Positions 13,111 through 23,921 of a DNA stretch of 64,000 bases are shown piece after piece. Origin of the DNA: Andrena cerasifolii (Eukaryota; Arthropoda; Insecta; Hymenoptera; Andrenidae). The position numbers were made by a program, and so were the translations under genes. The notes beneath the pieces are model-generated. The model did no database searches and was not told where the DNA came from. It was given only the letters and a program-made list of their open reading frames with translations. The DNA lies in contig NC_135122.1 in the NCBI RefSeq assembly GCF_050908995.1, positions 14,920,501-14,984,500 on the forward strand, given 5' to 3'. The stretch's first letter is position 1, and each line of letters opens with the position of its first letter.

Positions 13111-14785
13111 CAGCCAATTTGAAAATCCATCCAAACCAATAACTACCCGCGGAAACAGGACCTACAAATCAAAAGCAAGCGAAGGTGCGAGCAAAAGCGT
13201 CCAACTAAATAGTAGAATCGCTCCAGAAGCAGACGCTTGACCGGAGATCTGTAATGGGTACTGACAAATCGTCGTGCCAAACGCGAGCACAGCTTCAGGG
13301 AATGCAACGGTGAGTAGCAGACGTCAACATTCGCTGAAGCATCATTAAATAGACAGATGCGCGCGTGTTCGGTGACGCTTCTTCGGCCCAGAATCAGGCG
13401 AACGCGCGCGGACAAAAGATCATTCGCGTTCTTCAGGTTTCACCGCGTGTCCCATTTTTAATTTAGTCTACCCTCGAATTGCTGACCACCGCTGACTACG
13501 CCGTCTACCAATAGACCGGCGTCATATCCAGTATTATCCAACGAAGCTCGGCGGAGCCGGCTCAGTCGTCTGATAAACGTGGAGCACCCAGGTAGGTGCG
13601 TCTGCACATCCATCGCCGGCAGTGGAACAATGTGTTGCCGCTCGCGGGCCCCGTGAAACGGAACACGACCTGTTCAATAGATGCTGGGAAGTGTTACGAA
13701 ATCAGCTTGATTAGCCTCGACTGCCGTGCTTTTTCGTTGCAACTGTGCGCACGACGGTCGCGAGGCCGGCCGGCTGAAAATCAGCTTGGAACTTTTGGTG
13801 GGAAACTCCACTCCCGGCTGGCTCTAGGTGAGTTGCGTCTTAGAAGGCTTAGAATGTTTATTTAGCATTTCATTGGTTCTAAAAGCAGCTTTATTGGCGG
13901 GTTGCACGTGCAATGGGATAGATCGCGGAGGGGAGATTTAAAGTTTAAGTCTCTAAAGTTTTTAAACTGCTGGTGATAGAAGGTGGCAAAGTATTCGTCA
14001 ATTTCACTCGGTTTCTGCTTTCCTAATTGTACTTGGCGCGTTGGAAAGTGAGTCGTGAATTTCAAGTAAATGTTTAGAAATCTGTAGGTTTGGTGCGCGT
14101 TGCGAAACGTAGAATAGTGTCTCTGGGTGCTTTGGGTCTTTTCATTTTTGCTATATGAATTGCATCATTGGTAACGAGGAGCTTAGTGTGTTCAGTGGCA
14201 GAGAGGAGAGAGAGCTGATGTTTCGATGCATAGTGATGAGTGAATTTGTGAAATTGGACTTTTGATAGTCTCTGACACGAAAAATAGAGTGAAAGGAGGG
14301 CAGGTGAAGACATTCCAACTAAATAGAATTTTTTAATTCTGCTTTCAATTCATCGTTTTTTAATATTACATTAAACTGTGCGGTGGCGGACCAACGTTCT
14401 GCATCGTAGTTATAGATGAATTTCGATTTTGTGTATAAGGATTGTATTAATTGGGACAGAAACCTGGATTTGAACACTAAAATCTGTAATTGGACATTAA
14501 CAGAGCGAGACCACCGTTAGTCCCTTGTACTCGTTCTGTTTATTATCCTACAAAGAGGAGCTTCCGTGCGCCATTTCAATGGGAAAAACAGAATTTAATA
14601 TCGAGTGTGCGTAAAGAGAACGTTCCACAATATTTATTTTCACGAGACTTGGATTCGCTTGTGTTAGACCATACGTTTACAGTATGTGAATATCATTCTT
14701 TCTAAATAACACTATTCTTATCACCCTCTAACACAGTATGATATTATAATTCATGTATTCAGACTTGAACGACTTTCCGAGCGTA

Positions 14786-15149
14786 CAGGGTGTTAAAAGA
14801 AACTCTAGCTCGGTGGAGGTTTGTAAAACAACTGGTTGCAAAATTGTGTGTAACATTGAAAATTAATGTTAATTTTGTTTTTACATCAACATGACTCAAA
14901 AATAGGGCAAATGGCTTCGTCAAATACATGGATCACTTTATCCGTGCTAAAACTTCATGAATTTTTTTTTAGGAAACGTTGCGTTTGCGACTTATGGTTC
15001 CTTTTAGGCTTTCCCTCCTTTCAGCGAGCAAAATATGTTGATGTAAAGAATAGAAATTAAAATTCATTTTTCGAACATTCGTTGCAGCCCTAATCCAGAG
15101 ATGTCGATTCACCCGTGAAAGCAGTGACCACCACTTTTTTAACACCCTG
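14786..15149. mobile_element. MITE with CAGGGTGTTAAAA ends and TA flanks
   Basis: The left end CAGGGTGTTAAAA at 14786 is mirrored by TTTTAACACCCTG ending at 15149, and each is flanked by TA (14784-14785 and 15150-15151), the target site of Tc1/mariner-type elements. The 364-nt interior has no transposase frame, so this is a non-autonomous remnant. Confidence 0.65.
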
Positions 15150-15494
15150 TAAAAGTTTTTACACATTATTCACAGCGGTTTTTCGAGACAATCTTTTGTT
15201 TCAACAGACCGAAACTACCGCTAATCCTAAACCGTACCATACTCCGTTAGTTTTGACGCTTAATCTTAATCATTTACTCGTGTTTCGTGATCTCCAGATG
15301 TGACGAAAGAAAATATCGCGCAGAAGTAAACGCAAACAGGGTGAATTAAAGGATGAATCGTTACAACCTTAAATGCTGTTTCATTTAAGGGACAAACGAT
15401 TGATACGCAACAAAATCACAGTTATTGATCGTTTTTCATCCAACCGAGGCGCGACGAATGTTCCAGAGATCAGGGTAGAAGGAACTACGAGAAG

Positions 15495-15712
15495 ATGAGT
15501 CTTCGTTGGATCCACGAGAATCTGGAGGCACCGACATGCGACGAGGAATGCAGCGACATCGATGACAGTTGCAGCGACGACAGCTACGATTCCGATCTAT
15601 CGATCGGCGAGGAGAAAGGGCCGGTGAATGAAAAAGAGATCAACGGGGATCGTAGAAAAAAGAGAGAAACAAGGAGGCATCCGACCACCACTGTAAAGTT
15701 CAACGAGAACGG
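15495..15712 (+). CDS. Candidate first coding exon of the FGF gene (acidic N-terminus)
   Basis: An ATG at 15495 opens a frame with a Ser/Asp/Cys-rich stretch (ECSDIDDSCSDDSYDSD) followed by a basic patch (DRRKKRETRR). Composition and codon use look coding. A splice after AACGG at 15711-15712 (donor GTATTT, weak) leaves two bases, which is the phase needed by the FGF exon at 18835. If unspliced, the frame ends at 15743, giving an 82-residue orphan protein. No signal peptide is visible, which would be compatible with an FGF1-like unconventional secretion route. A stronger-looking donor at 15692 (GTAAAG) has the wrong phase for a direct join, so the link to the FGF exons is only a proposal. Confidence 0.4.
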
Positions 15713-15743
15713 GTATTTGCCAGTAATTAGAAGCTATCGATAA

Positions 15744-18700
15744 CTAAGAGCGGATCTTGTCAACTTTGTTTAAGTATTGATCAAGCTAGAATCAGTTCAG
15801 CAAGTTCGGACTAACAGTTGAACTAATCCAACACGAATTTTCCAATTAGAACACCGTCAATAATTAAACCGAGTCCGATGGTGTTCGTACGAAGCGAAGT
15901 GTTGCGCAATAATTAAACCGGGAGTAATTAAAGTGTTTCTCGAGTAAGATTTCGATAGCTTTGGAGGCTTAATGATTGCACGAACGAGAGCCTGCGATGC
16001 AGTATTAAATCTGGCGTGATAACATCGGCACGTTCCGCGTGGTGTTGTCACACAGGATTTGTAATCGTTCACGTTGCCTCGGGTTTGAACGGTCGGAGCT
16101 GAACAAAGCTGGCGCGGTTGTTTGGTAGTGACGTTTGCAATAATGCACGAGTTTCGGACAGTGATGAGAAAGTAATGCATATTTTACAGCAAGTTTCCAA
16201 CGCGGCTAAGTCCGCGAGCGTAATTTCCCTGCAACGCGCACAGGACCGTGCATTCATTAATCACTTGAATCGATTAACTCTCCACCCTACGCGCAGCGAA
16301 GTTAATCGTTTAAAGTTTTCTGTTATTCCCGAAGCCGCTGGCTGTCTTGAATGTCGCCGGCAATACCTCGGAACGGGATTAATTTATTCGTTGAAAGGGA
16401 AACGGGTCAGCGATGGGTTATAAAGGAACAACGCGGAACGTAGGTGATTATTATGGTAAACAAGGAACCGTAACGAGTTCATCGATCACTTAACCGGATT
16501 TATTTTCTACTCTGCGCCGTCGTAAAGTCAGTTTAAATTTATCAATCACCCAGGTGTTCCACTTTATAGGTTGTTGGGCGCCACGTAATTCAACGGTTAA
16601 TTAAATAATTGAGCGTTTCTATTGCGAAGACGTTGAAACCATTTTTCTTTTAAATTATTATACGTGAGGGGTAGGTTCTTGAAATTATTTAAAGAATAAT
16701 ACTCGATGGGTGCTAATTGTTCGATAATAATAGTGTCTTGAATAAAGCATCCTTGCACCTACAACTTCACCACAGATTTAACAGATTTCGGACCACGATC
16801 TATGCACACAAATTCTACCTCTCAACTATTCCGCGAAAGAGTAACAATTTCAAGAAAATGATCGATTCTGCGTAGGGAAATTATTTATATGAAGATGCAG
16901 GATGAACCGCAAGCATCTAGACAATGCAATTTCAACAATGAGCGATGCAAAAAAAGAAGTGCAGCCTCCCGGCGAAACGAGATGCACCTTGATCGCAACA
17001 CGAGGTACAGGCGGTCACCCCTCGATACGCGTGGCGATATGCAATCATTGATCACTTGACTCGATTAACTTTCTGCTCTATATTGTTTGCAGGGTCACTA
17101 GGCGCAGTAGGCATGCTTCGCGTTATATATTATTACCCGGCATTCGAGCACCGTGGTAACCACCGAGACTGCAATTCCGCCGCGAATTGCATCAAAACGC
17201 ACACGCACGGCGCGCAGCGCAAAATTAGGATCGACGTGCACGGCCGTGCTCGAGTTTCGACAAATAGATCGAGCACGTTTCCTACGTGCAATTAACGGGG
17301 GCGTCTTCTTTCGCGCAATCTTCAGACCTAATTTCGCCAGTGTTGAATTTTAAATGCGCGGAATTCCGTTCCACATGAGCAGCCCTACTTCTTCTAAGTC
17401 CTTCTAAATCCTTGCGGTATTATTTAGTAAGATATCACGTAGTCGTACTGATTTCTCAACTGTTTCTGTAAATGCGGAACAGTATCGTCGATTTTTAATT
17501 TAGAGCAGTTGGGTAATGCGTGCCAGGATATATTTTGTTTGTTCCTGCGCAGAAGGTGTGTCGGTGTCTTGTCACTCTTGATAAATGTATGGGAAATAAT
17601 GTATTCGGGTGTCGTTACTGATGCCATTAGCTTGATTATCAATCGACGCTCCGGTTTTCGTGGATGAAGTTCGTCGACATTGCTCTTCTTCCCCCGGAGC
17701 AACTGTTTAAAATTAACGGGGTTGGAAAATGTCCACGATGCAACGAGGCACGCTTCATTCACGAAGCTTGCTGACCTGAAAAGCCGATCGGCCCATTTTT
17801 CCAAACGTAATGATACGTTATAAATAGCGCACCTCCGTCTGTCGGTTCACATTAGAGTTCAATATTCCATCGAACCCCGTCTTCGTGGTATATATTTGTT
17901 TCGCCAGTCGCAAACAATGCGTTCGTGTCGAAAAGGGAGATATTATGAATCTTTATAAACACCGAGAACTCCATACCCAACAATTTAAACATCTAAATCC
18001 CTAAATCAGTTTATTAAACGCGATTAAATAAGTATTCAAATGAAGGAAATTCTAAACATCTATTATAGAGTGATTTTATCGCGTGATTATCTTCAAAATA
18101 AATTTCCAGTTTATTTTACTGACGAGGGAAGATCCCGAACCCGGAAATTCAACATATTCTGAAACTTTGTGAATATATAGGGGATTTCCTCTTGAATACA
18201 ACGCAATTTTTGTTTGCTGCCCAAATTCACTCGAAGGGGGTGAAATTAACCCCTGAAAATTCAGCTGTTTTTCAGATTTTGTGTTACAACTCGCGAACTC
18301 TAAGAGATAGAAAAAAAGTTTCACCACAAAAGTTACTTCTTTTAATTAGATCTATCATTTGGTAAAAAAAATATGTTACAGTTCACGAGTTAAAACACAA
18401 AATCGGAAAATAACCGGATTTTCAGGGGTTAATTTCACCCCCTTCAAGTGGATTTGGGCAGCAAACAATAATTACGTTTTAATTAGGAGGAAATCCCATA
18501 CGTATTCACAAAGTTTCAGATTTAAATTTCCGGGTTCGGAATGTTCCCTTGTGAGTTATATTTATTCCACACAGTATCCTATTATAAATAAAATGATTTT
18601 GAATTTCGACCGTAAAGAATTTTTAAAACTTAAAAGTAAATGTTATCGGCGCACCGGTTCGGTCTATTTTTTTAAAAAGTATCCTATTATGATAGACACG

Positions 18701-18834
18701 AATGAACTCACTGAAATCAATGAAGTCAATTCAAAATGGAGAATTGTCACCGTATACCTATGCATATGACTGGTACTATATTTAATCAGTCAAAGTGCGT
18801 ACGTACTATCGAAATGTTGAATTGTCTGTTACAG
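15744..18834 (+). other. Intron or spacer upstream of the FGF core exons
   Basis: About 3.1 kb with no supported exon. It contains the foldback repeat at 18,124-18,551. The interval is an intron if the exon at 15495 belongs to the FGF gene. Confidence 0.4.
18124..18551. repeat. Long imperfect palindrome (foldback element)
   Basis: The left arm, from GAGGGAAGATCCCGAACCCG, runs through GAAGGGGGTGAAATTAACCC. The right arm repeats the same order in reverse complement, for example GGGTTAATTTCACCCCCTTC, and ends near 18551. Arms of about 190 nt match by eye at roughly 85 percent, with the centre near 18,335. There is no coding capacity. Confidence 0.75.
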
Positions 18835-20563
18835 GACATCGCGTTACATCACAGCAGAATCAGTTAAACCACCGCTCTGCGTAATATGGGACCCGCGGAA
18901 ACCAGCACAAAATCCTATATACAATTGTCTGGTAATCAAATTATTTTGTCGAACTGGTTACCACCTTGCTATCTCTGATTCCGGACGAGTTCGCGGTTTG
19001 GGTAGCACTAACGAACCTCATGGTAATTATACTAATATTTGTAAAAACTCTGAATAGATAAAAAGACTCCGTCAATAATTGCAAGTATTCTAGAAATAAC
19101 GTATGCATGTGACATTTAAAAAGGAGGGAACATTTTCCACATATTTCTATGCATTTCCAGCGCTGCTTCATATTATACCGGTGTCATTCGGGGTAATTCG
19201 AGTACAAAGCGTCGAGACTAGTCTGTACTTGGCTTTCAACAAGAAAGGTCGTTTGTATGGAGAGGTAAGAGTATGAACTCGACTTACTTAAAGTAACGTC
19301 TTTGAATTTAAGCGTCCGAAATATCGACGTATTAGATATTCGTAAATTCGAAGACGTTCATTGTGATGGATGACGAGGGTGTTTGTCGTGAGTCACTAAA
19401 GTGTCATAAAGTCTTACAAAGAGCAGCTATCTTCCAAAAGTATTACTCATCGCTGTGCTCACATTACGTGTTAAAGTTTAAGTTCATATCAAGTTTATCC
19501 TGCTCATCTAGTAATTGGAAACTAAGGTCATCCTCACCCCCCACTAAGAACATTAATAGATATCCACGTGGATCATTCGTGACCCACGATATATACCAGA
19601 ACCTAAGCTGTTTTTAATGGAACAAACTGTAGGTACTCCTTAATTGAACATCCTAGCAAACCATAGAAACGGAAAATTATCTGTCTGGAATGTTTCACGT
19701 ACAATCTGAAATTTGACATCGTACTGAACATATTAATCCAACTGAATAAAGCATAGTAGGGTTTGTCGGTTTTTAAAAGCCGGGTTTAAAAACCGCTCTT
19801 TTTATAAATTTGTAAAATTCGAAAACCGGTTTTTAAACTAAAAAAAAAGGGTTTATGTAGGTACTAGAATTAATATGTAAAAATGAATTAATTGTTTAAT
19901 TAAAAACGTTAACATTTTGACTTGAAATCGCCTAGGACACAAGCATATTGTAGTAGGTAACAGTTGACTATAAAACTAATCTTCATGAGTTCATATTTTT
20001 GGGAGAAAAATAGTAAATGAAGTAAAGATTTATAATTTATATTTTGTACAGATTTTAGTTATTTTAGTTTTTTTTCGTTTGGTTTTGTATACAGTGTATT
20101 TTATTTTGTTACATTTTTATAATTCCATAAATATTTTTTAAAAAAACTGAAAATTTGTAAAATATGTACAAATATATTTATTTTCTATTTTAATATATTT
20201 TTTGTGAAAATTCGAAAACCGGTTAACTGTTTTTTGGGAATAGTGGAATTCGAAAACCGTTTTTTTTCAAAAGTCGGTTCTTGTATAAACCCTAAAGCAT
20301 AGCTCAAAACTAGCATAGATAATGCAGAATAAATGGGGAGGAAAGGTGTAAGACATACTTCTAATTTTTCACAGCCAAATATGAACAAGGATAACACAGA
20401 ATGGGAACAATGGAACGTTGGTTCCTACGATGCGTTCCGTTCACGAAAATACGCCAGCCAGGGATGGTGGATAGGGGTTAAGAAGAACGGACGACCGAAG
20501 CCGGGACCGAGAACACGCTGGGGCCAAAAAGCTATACAATTTCTAGCGATACGACAAGAATAA
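18835..20563 (+). CDS. Fibroblast growth factor, FGF1-like (core exons)
   Basis: Three exons join in phase: 18835-19022, 19161-19264 and 20375-20563, stop TAA at 20561-20563; 159 residues of core. Exon one encodes the strand region KLFCRTGYHLAISDSGRVRG, matching the FGF signature LYC-x-GG-x-L-x-I-x-PDG. Exon two gives VQSVETSLYLAFNKKGRLYG, matching the FGF block that ends in LYG at the conserved exon border. Exon three gives GSYDAFRSRKY, then WWIGVKKNGRPKPGPRTRWG and QKAIQFL, close to the heparin-binding C-terminus of vertebrate FGF1/FGF2. The intron positions equal those of vertebrate FGF genes. The product would be a secreted ligand for an FGF receptor acting with heparan sulfate. No signal peptide is seen in these exons, and the N-terminal exon is unresolved (see 15495). 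It is not Branchless-, Pyramus- or Thisbe-like at the C-terminus. Confidence 0.85.
19757..20294. mobile_element. hAT-type MITE with 8-bp target-site duplication
   Basis: The element begins TAGGGTTTGTCGG and ends AAACCCTA. It is bounded on both sides by the identical 8-mer AAGCATAG (19749-19756 and 20295-20302). An 8-bp duplication with TAGGG-type termini is typical of hAT transposons. The 538-nt AT-rich interior repeats AAAACCGGTTTTT-like motifs and has no transposase frame. It sits in the last intron of the FGF gene. Confidence 0.75.
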
Positions 20564-20814
20564 TTGCTACGAATTTTATTGTAAATTAATCGTTTTATTA
20601 AGCCGTCGAAAAGGCGACGTGGATCCGAAGAGGAATTGAAAAATTTGTACCGACAAAACAGCGAATGATTCCTTTGCGCGTGAATTGACGATGGAACAAA
20701 AATCAAATGTATCATATACAATAATCGAACGAAAGTTTGGTAAAAAAGAATCGCGCGAATCCTTTTCTTAGCAACGACGGAGAACAGAATGAAACGAGGA
20801 AAGATGATTCGCAG

Positions 20815-20820
20815 AATAAA
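20815..20820 (+). terminator. Poly(A) signal of the FGF gene
   Basis: AATAAA lies about 250 nt after the FGF stop, followed by an overlapping second copy (AATAAATAAATG). Confidence 0.5.
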
Positions 20821-21981
20821 TAAATGATTTCATTCAGCTTCCAATAGAATATAATGTTTATTATAACACTGTGTTACTCAACAATGGAATAATTTGGGAT
20901 TGTGCATTCTGCTTGTGCCCTTCAACTGAAACTCTGTCGCAAGTTGCAGTTTTATATTGCAGTACATATTTTCTTTATTCTTTTTCTTTAATCATATTGA
21001 TCGTTGATCGATTATGCTGCGGGCAAAGTGTCGATAGAGTTTTATCGGTCGTTACGCGAGCCGTTTATAGTCACACTTCGCTCGCAGCATTCTTACGAAC
21101 GTCAACCTATATTTTAATATATATACTATAATTATATGTAATATTTAATATTTATATGTAATTGTATATATATATATATATATATAACTATTTCTTATCT
21201 CTTTTGTACACCTACACGCATTGCATACACGTATATCGAAACTCTTAAGCGAAAGCCTTCAATTAAAAAACGCTGGTGTTTGATTAAATACAGTAACTAC
21301 AAACATTTATTACCCTTGCATCTTATTCCAGAATATCAAATGCGCAATTAATCTCAATGAATGCGATTGAATGCCAGAAATAAACGTGAGAACGTAACAA
21401 TCGGCCATGAGCTTTAAGAGTATCGTTCGATTCTTACGATTAAAAGTGCTTTCCTCCCTTTTATTTTTTATAAATTTCTGCCATTTCTATATCAGATCGT
21501 AGTTATTAAGATTCATTACCCGTGGCTTTTCAAACAAGTGAGAACTGAGTTGTGTAAATGCAAAATGGATTTCTTTGGCAATATATAATTATTATAAGCA
21601 CGTCGCGTCGTAAGCTAGAAGCGTATGCAGTGACTGAAGAAAACTATGAATTCATAACGCGCAGATTCGAAGTCACAAATTTTTAAATGTACGTGATCCG
21701 ATTGCGCGTTTAAATGAAAACAAGCGATATCTCTGCTTATAGACGACTCTGCCGTAAAAGGTATGTACGGGTCGACGGAACGTATATAGTACGGAGCAAG
21801 CATGATATATTAAACGATATTTAAAAAATTGTTATGTCTACAGCTATTTCACTTTTCTCTCGTTAAATAAGGCAATCGTAATTGTAAAATGCACGTACAT
21901 ACCTTTTACGGCGGATTTACCGATCACATTATTTCAACATCCCTGTTTCTTCAATTTTGTGTCTAGTTTCGGGACATTGAT
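20821..21981. other. Spacer between convergent FGF and SCOC genes
   Basis: AT-rich, with a TA microsatellite at about 21,166-21,184 and minus-strand AATAAA signals near 21,305 and 21,460 that could end the SCOC transcript. No gene is seen. Confidence 0.5.
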
Positions 21982-22850
21982 TCACTTTTTCTTGATGTTG
22001 GGGTTCGTAGATTGAAAAACACTAGACGCCGACATTAGATTCTCAATGTATTGGCTCAGTACTTGATTCTCGCTTCGCAGTTTCAGGTTTTCCTCCTTGA
22101 CACTGTCCACTCTCTGGGACAAATCTGAGCAACGGAGAAATATATTTAGAAAATACTTTATACTGTTTACACCGCAGTGCTTTCGGAAATCATGTATTTC
22201 ATCAATTTACTTGCCGTCTAAAGTGTTCTGAAGCTCGAGCACTTGGGCGATCAACCTCGCCTTCTCTTCCTGTTCATCGGGGCTGATATCCGGATCTAGA
22301 CCTGCAGCAAGATCACTTTTGTTACTCGTTTAAATACATTTTCGGTTATTACAGTATCTAATACCTGGAGACTTACTGTTGGGGCTACAGCTGCCATTCG
22401 TGAAAGTAGATGGAATGGAATCCATGCTCCGTCCTCTGCCTAACGCGTCAGATATGTGGCAGCTGTTATCCAAGACCTCCTCCTCAGGAATAATCACTGG
22501 GCGCGTAAAAATATTTGCATTTATCATTGCTCCGAGCCAAGAGAACTTAACAACGTAAATGGAAATGAATTGGAGTAAGCGAAAGATTACTAACAAAATT
22601 GACTTTTAACGCTGAGTTATACAATTGCAGAAGTACAAATTTATCAGATTTCAGAAATATTTCATTATTTTAGTAGTTTAATGAATACAAGAGGGAAGTA
22701 CGAACATGTGATGTAGCAAGAGTGTAATAACGGAATTAGGAGAATTGGGTCAAAGATAGACACGTGAATCTTCTTACCCTGAGGATCGTCGTCGGCCAAC
22801 GGTATGCTGTTCATGTCATCTTGAAGCTTGGCTGTCACCGACGCAGACAT
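21982..22850 (-). CDS. Short coiled-coil protein SCOC
   Basis: Four exons on the minus strand: 22850-22778, 22496-22377, 22301-22215 and 22124-21982; 140 residues, with phases closing exactly. The C-terminal half reads EEKARLIAQVLELQNTLDDL, then RVDSVKEENLKLRSENQVL and SQYIENLMSASSVFQ, nearly the same as human SCOC. SCOC is a small Golgi-associated coiled-coil protein that binds ARL1 and, with FEZ1 and UVRAG partners, affects autophagy; this is family knowledge. The N-terminal part, rich in Ser, Asp and Glu, is less conserved. The third intron starts with GC rather than GT: the donor is GACG|GCAAGT and the acceptor CTCAG|ATTTG, and this junction is needed to restore the conserved LDDL. Start chosen at the ATG giving MSASVTAKLQDDM; an upstream in-frame ATG at 22886 exists but looks like 5' UTR. 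Confidence 0.9.
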
Positions 22851-23217
22851 CTTGACGCCGAAGATTCTTCGTGAAAGAAATAACACGGGACAGGCAAACC
22901 TGCGCGCAACGTTCGACGTTCGACCTGAGTTTATCGATTTCTACGCGAAACCCGAACAGAATTAATAGCACGTTTCGCGAACGAACATAAAATATAAACG
23001 ATCGGTGATTAGCTAGCTGATGGCAACTACCCTGATCGTAAACTACCTACATATATGAATGAAATTTTGTAAGTCAGTGATAACTATTTCCGTGATTCAA
23101 CGTCGTTTGACATGCCTCTAAGTAGTCGCCATTTACTTCTTCCCTGACACCTGCAGGTGCCTCGGTCTACTATCGCTTAAACTTATGGTTGAGTTAGTTC
23201 GATCAGAAATTGTAAAT

Positions 23218-23382
23218 TTATAGCGAATTCGGTATCTCGCACTGACTCTGCGCGAGTGCCAGAAAATGAATTGGATTGGTTGTTTCTGATAGAGACGAAG
23301 ATAGATCTATAAGAATCGACCAATTCAAGTAAATTTCTGGCACCAGCTCAGAGTCAGTGCGAGATACCAAATTCGCTATTAG
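23218..23382. repeat. Short inverted repeat (about 55-nt arms)
   Basis: Left arm TAGCGAATTCGGTATCTCGC followed by ACTGACTCTG; the right arm is the near-exact reverse complement ending GAGATACCAAATTCGCTA. The loop of about 50 nt is unrelated. It lies between SCOC and Hip1. It looks like a small foldback MITE; I cannot name the family. Confidence 0.7.
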
Positions 23383-23642
23383 GATAAACTGACTTACGAG
23401 GCGTTCGTGTCGCCACAGACGAGGTATAGGATAGACCTATCACCATCGACGAAGTATAGGAATCCTATATCTGGTCTGTGCTATCACCCAAAGCTATTCT
23501 GTCCCTCGGTTATCCGTGTCCGATAATAAGGGAGTGGAGCATAGGATAAAATTGAATATTTTAGTTTTAAGACAAGGAGAATAATAGTAATACTTTTTTC
23601 GTTAGATATTTTCAATTATCATTAAAAATGAATAAAATTGTA

Positions 23643-23648
23643 TTTATT
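23643..23648 (-). terminator. Probable poly(A) signal of Hip1
   Basis: TTTATT on the plus strand reads AATAAA on the minus strand, about 275 nt after the Hip1 stop. Confidence 0.4.
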
Positions 23649-23921
23649 AAACATTAAACATGCAAATATTACAATAATTCGTTTTTGGACAATCCAGATA
23701 GATCTTCTTCTGCTTTGGAATATATTATTTTATAATGGAATTTAATCGTTCACTTTCCTCTCGTGAACATTTCGTTCAATACTGCTTGATGCTTGTGTGA
23801 AATTCGGACGTTGGCCCGAATTCCGCATATACGCTACTCAAGATCTGCAAATAAAAGTCAAGTTTGAATTATTTTTATAAGCCAAAGCATGTATCAATTA
23901 CTAGCATCCAATACGTACTGA

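Larger units (their letters stand above)
9041..15494. other. Long interval without a supported gene
   Basis: The open frames here are short, lack domain motifs and do not splice into anything recognisable. The interval holds three inverted-repeat elements, listed separately (11,213-11,638; 12,747-13,110; 14,786-15,149). The rest looks like ordinary intergenic or intronic DNA. Confidence 0.6.

Noticed and set aside
16118..16423. 101-codon plus-strand frame between the candidate FGF exon and the core exons
   Set aside because: No recognisable motif, no fitting splice phase, unremarkable composition.
19363..19617. Open frame MDDEGVCRESL between FGF exons two and three
   Set aside because: It recalls the FGF segment with a Cys and Glu after LYG, but it has no suitable acceptor or phase, and exon three at 20375 already supplies that segment.
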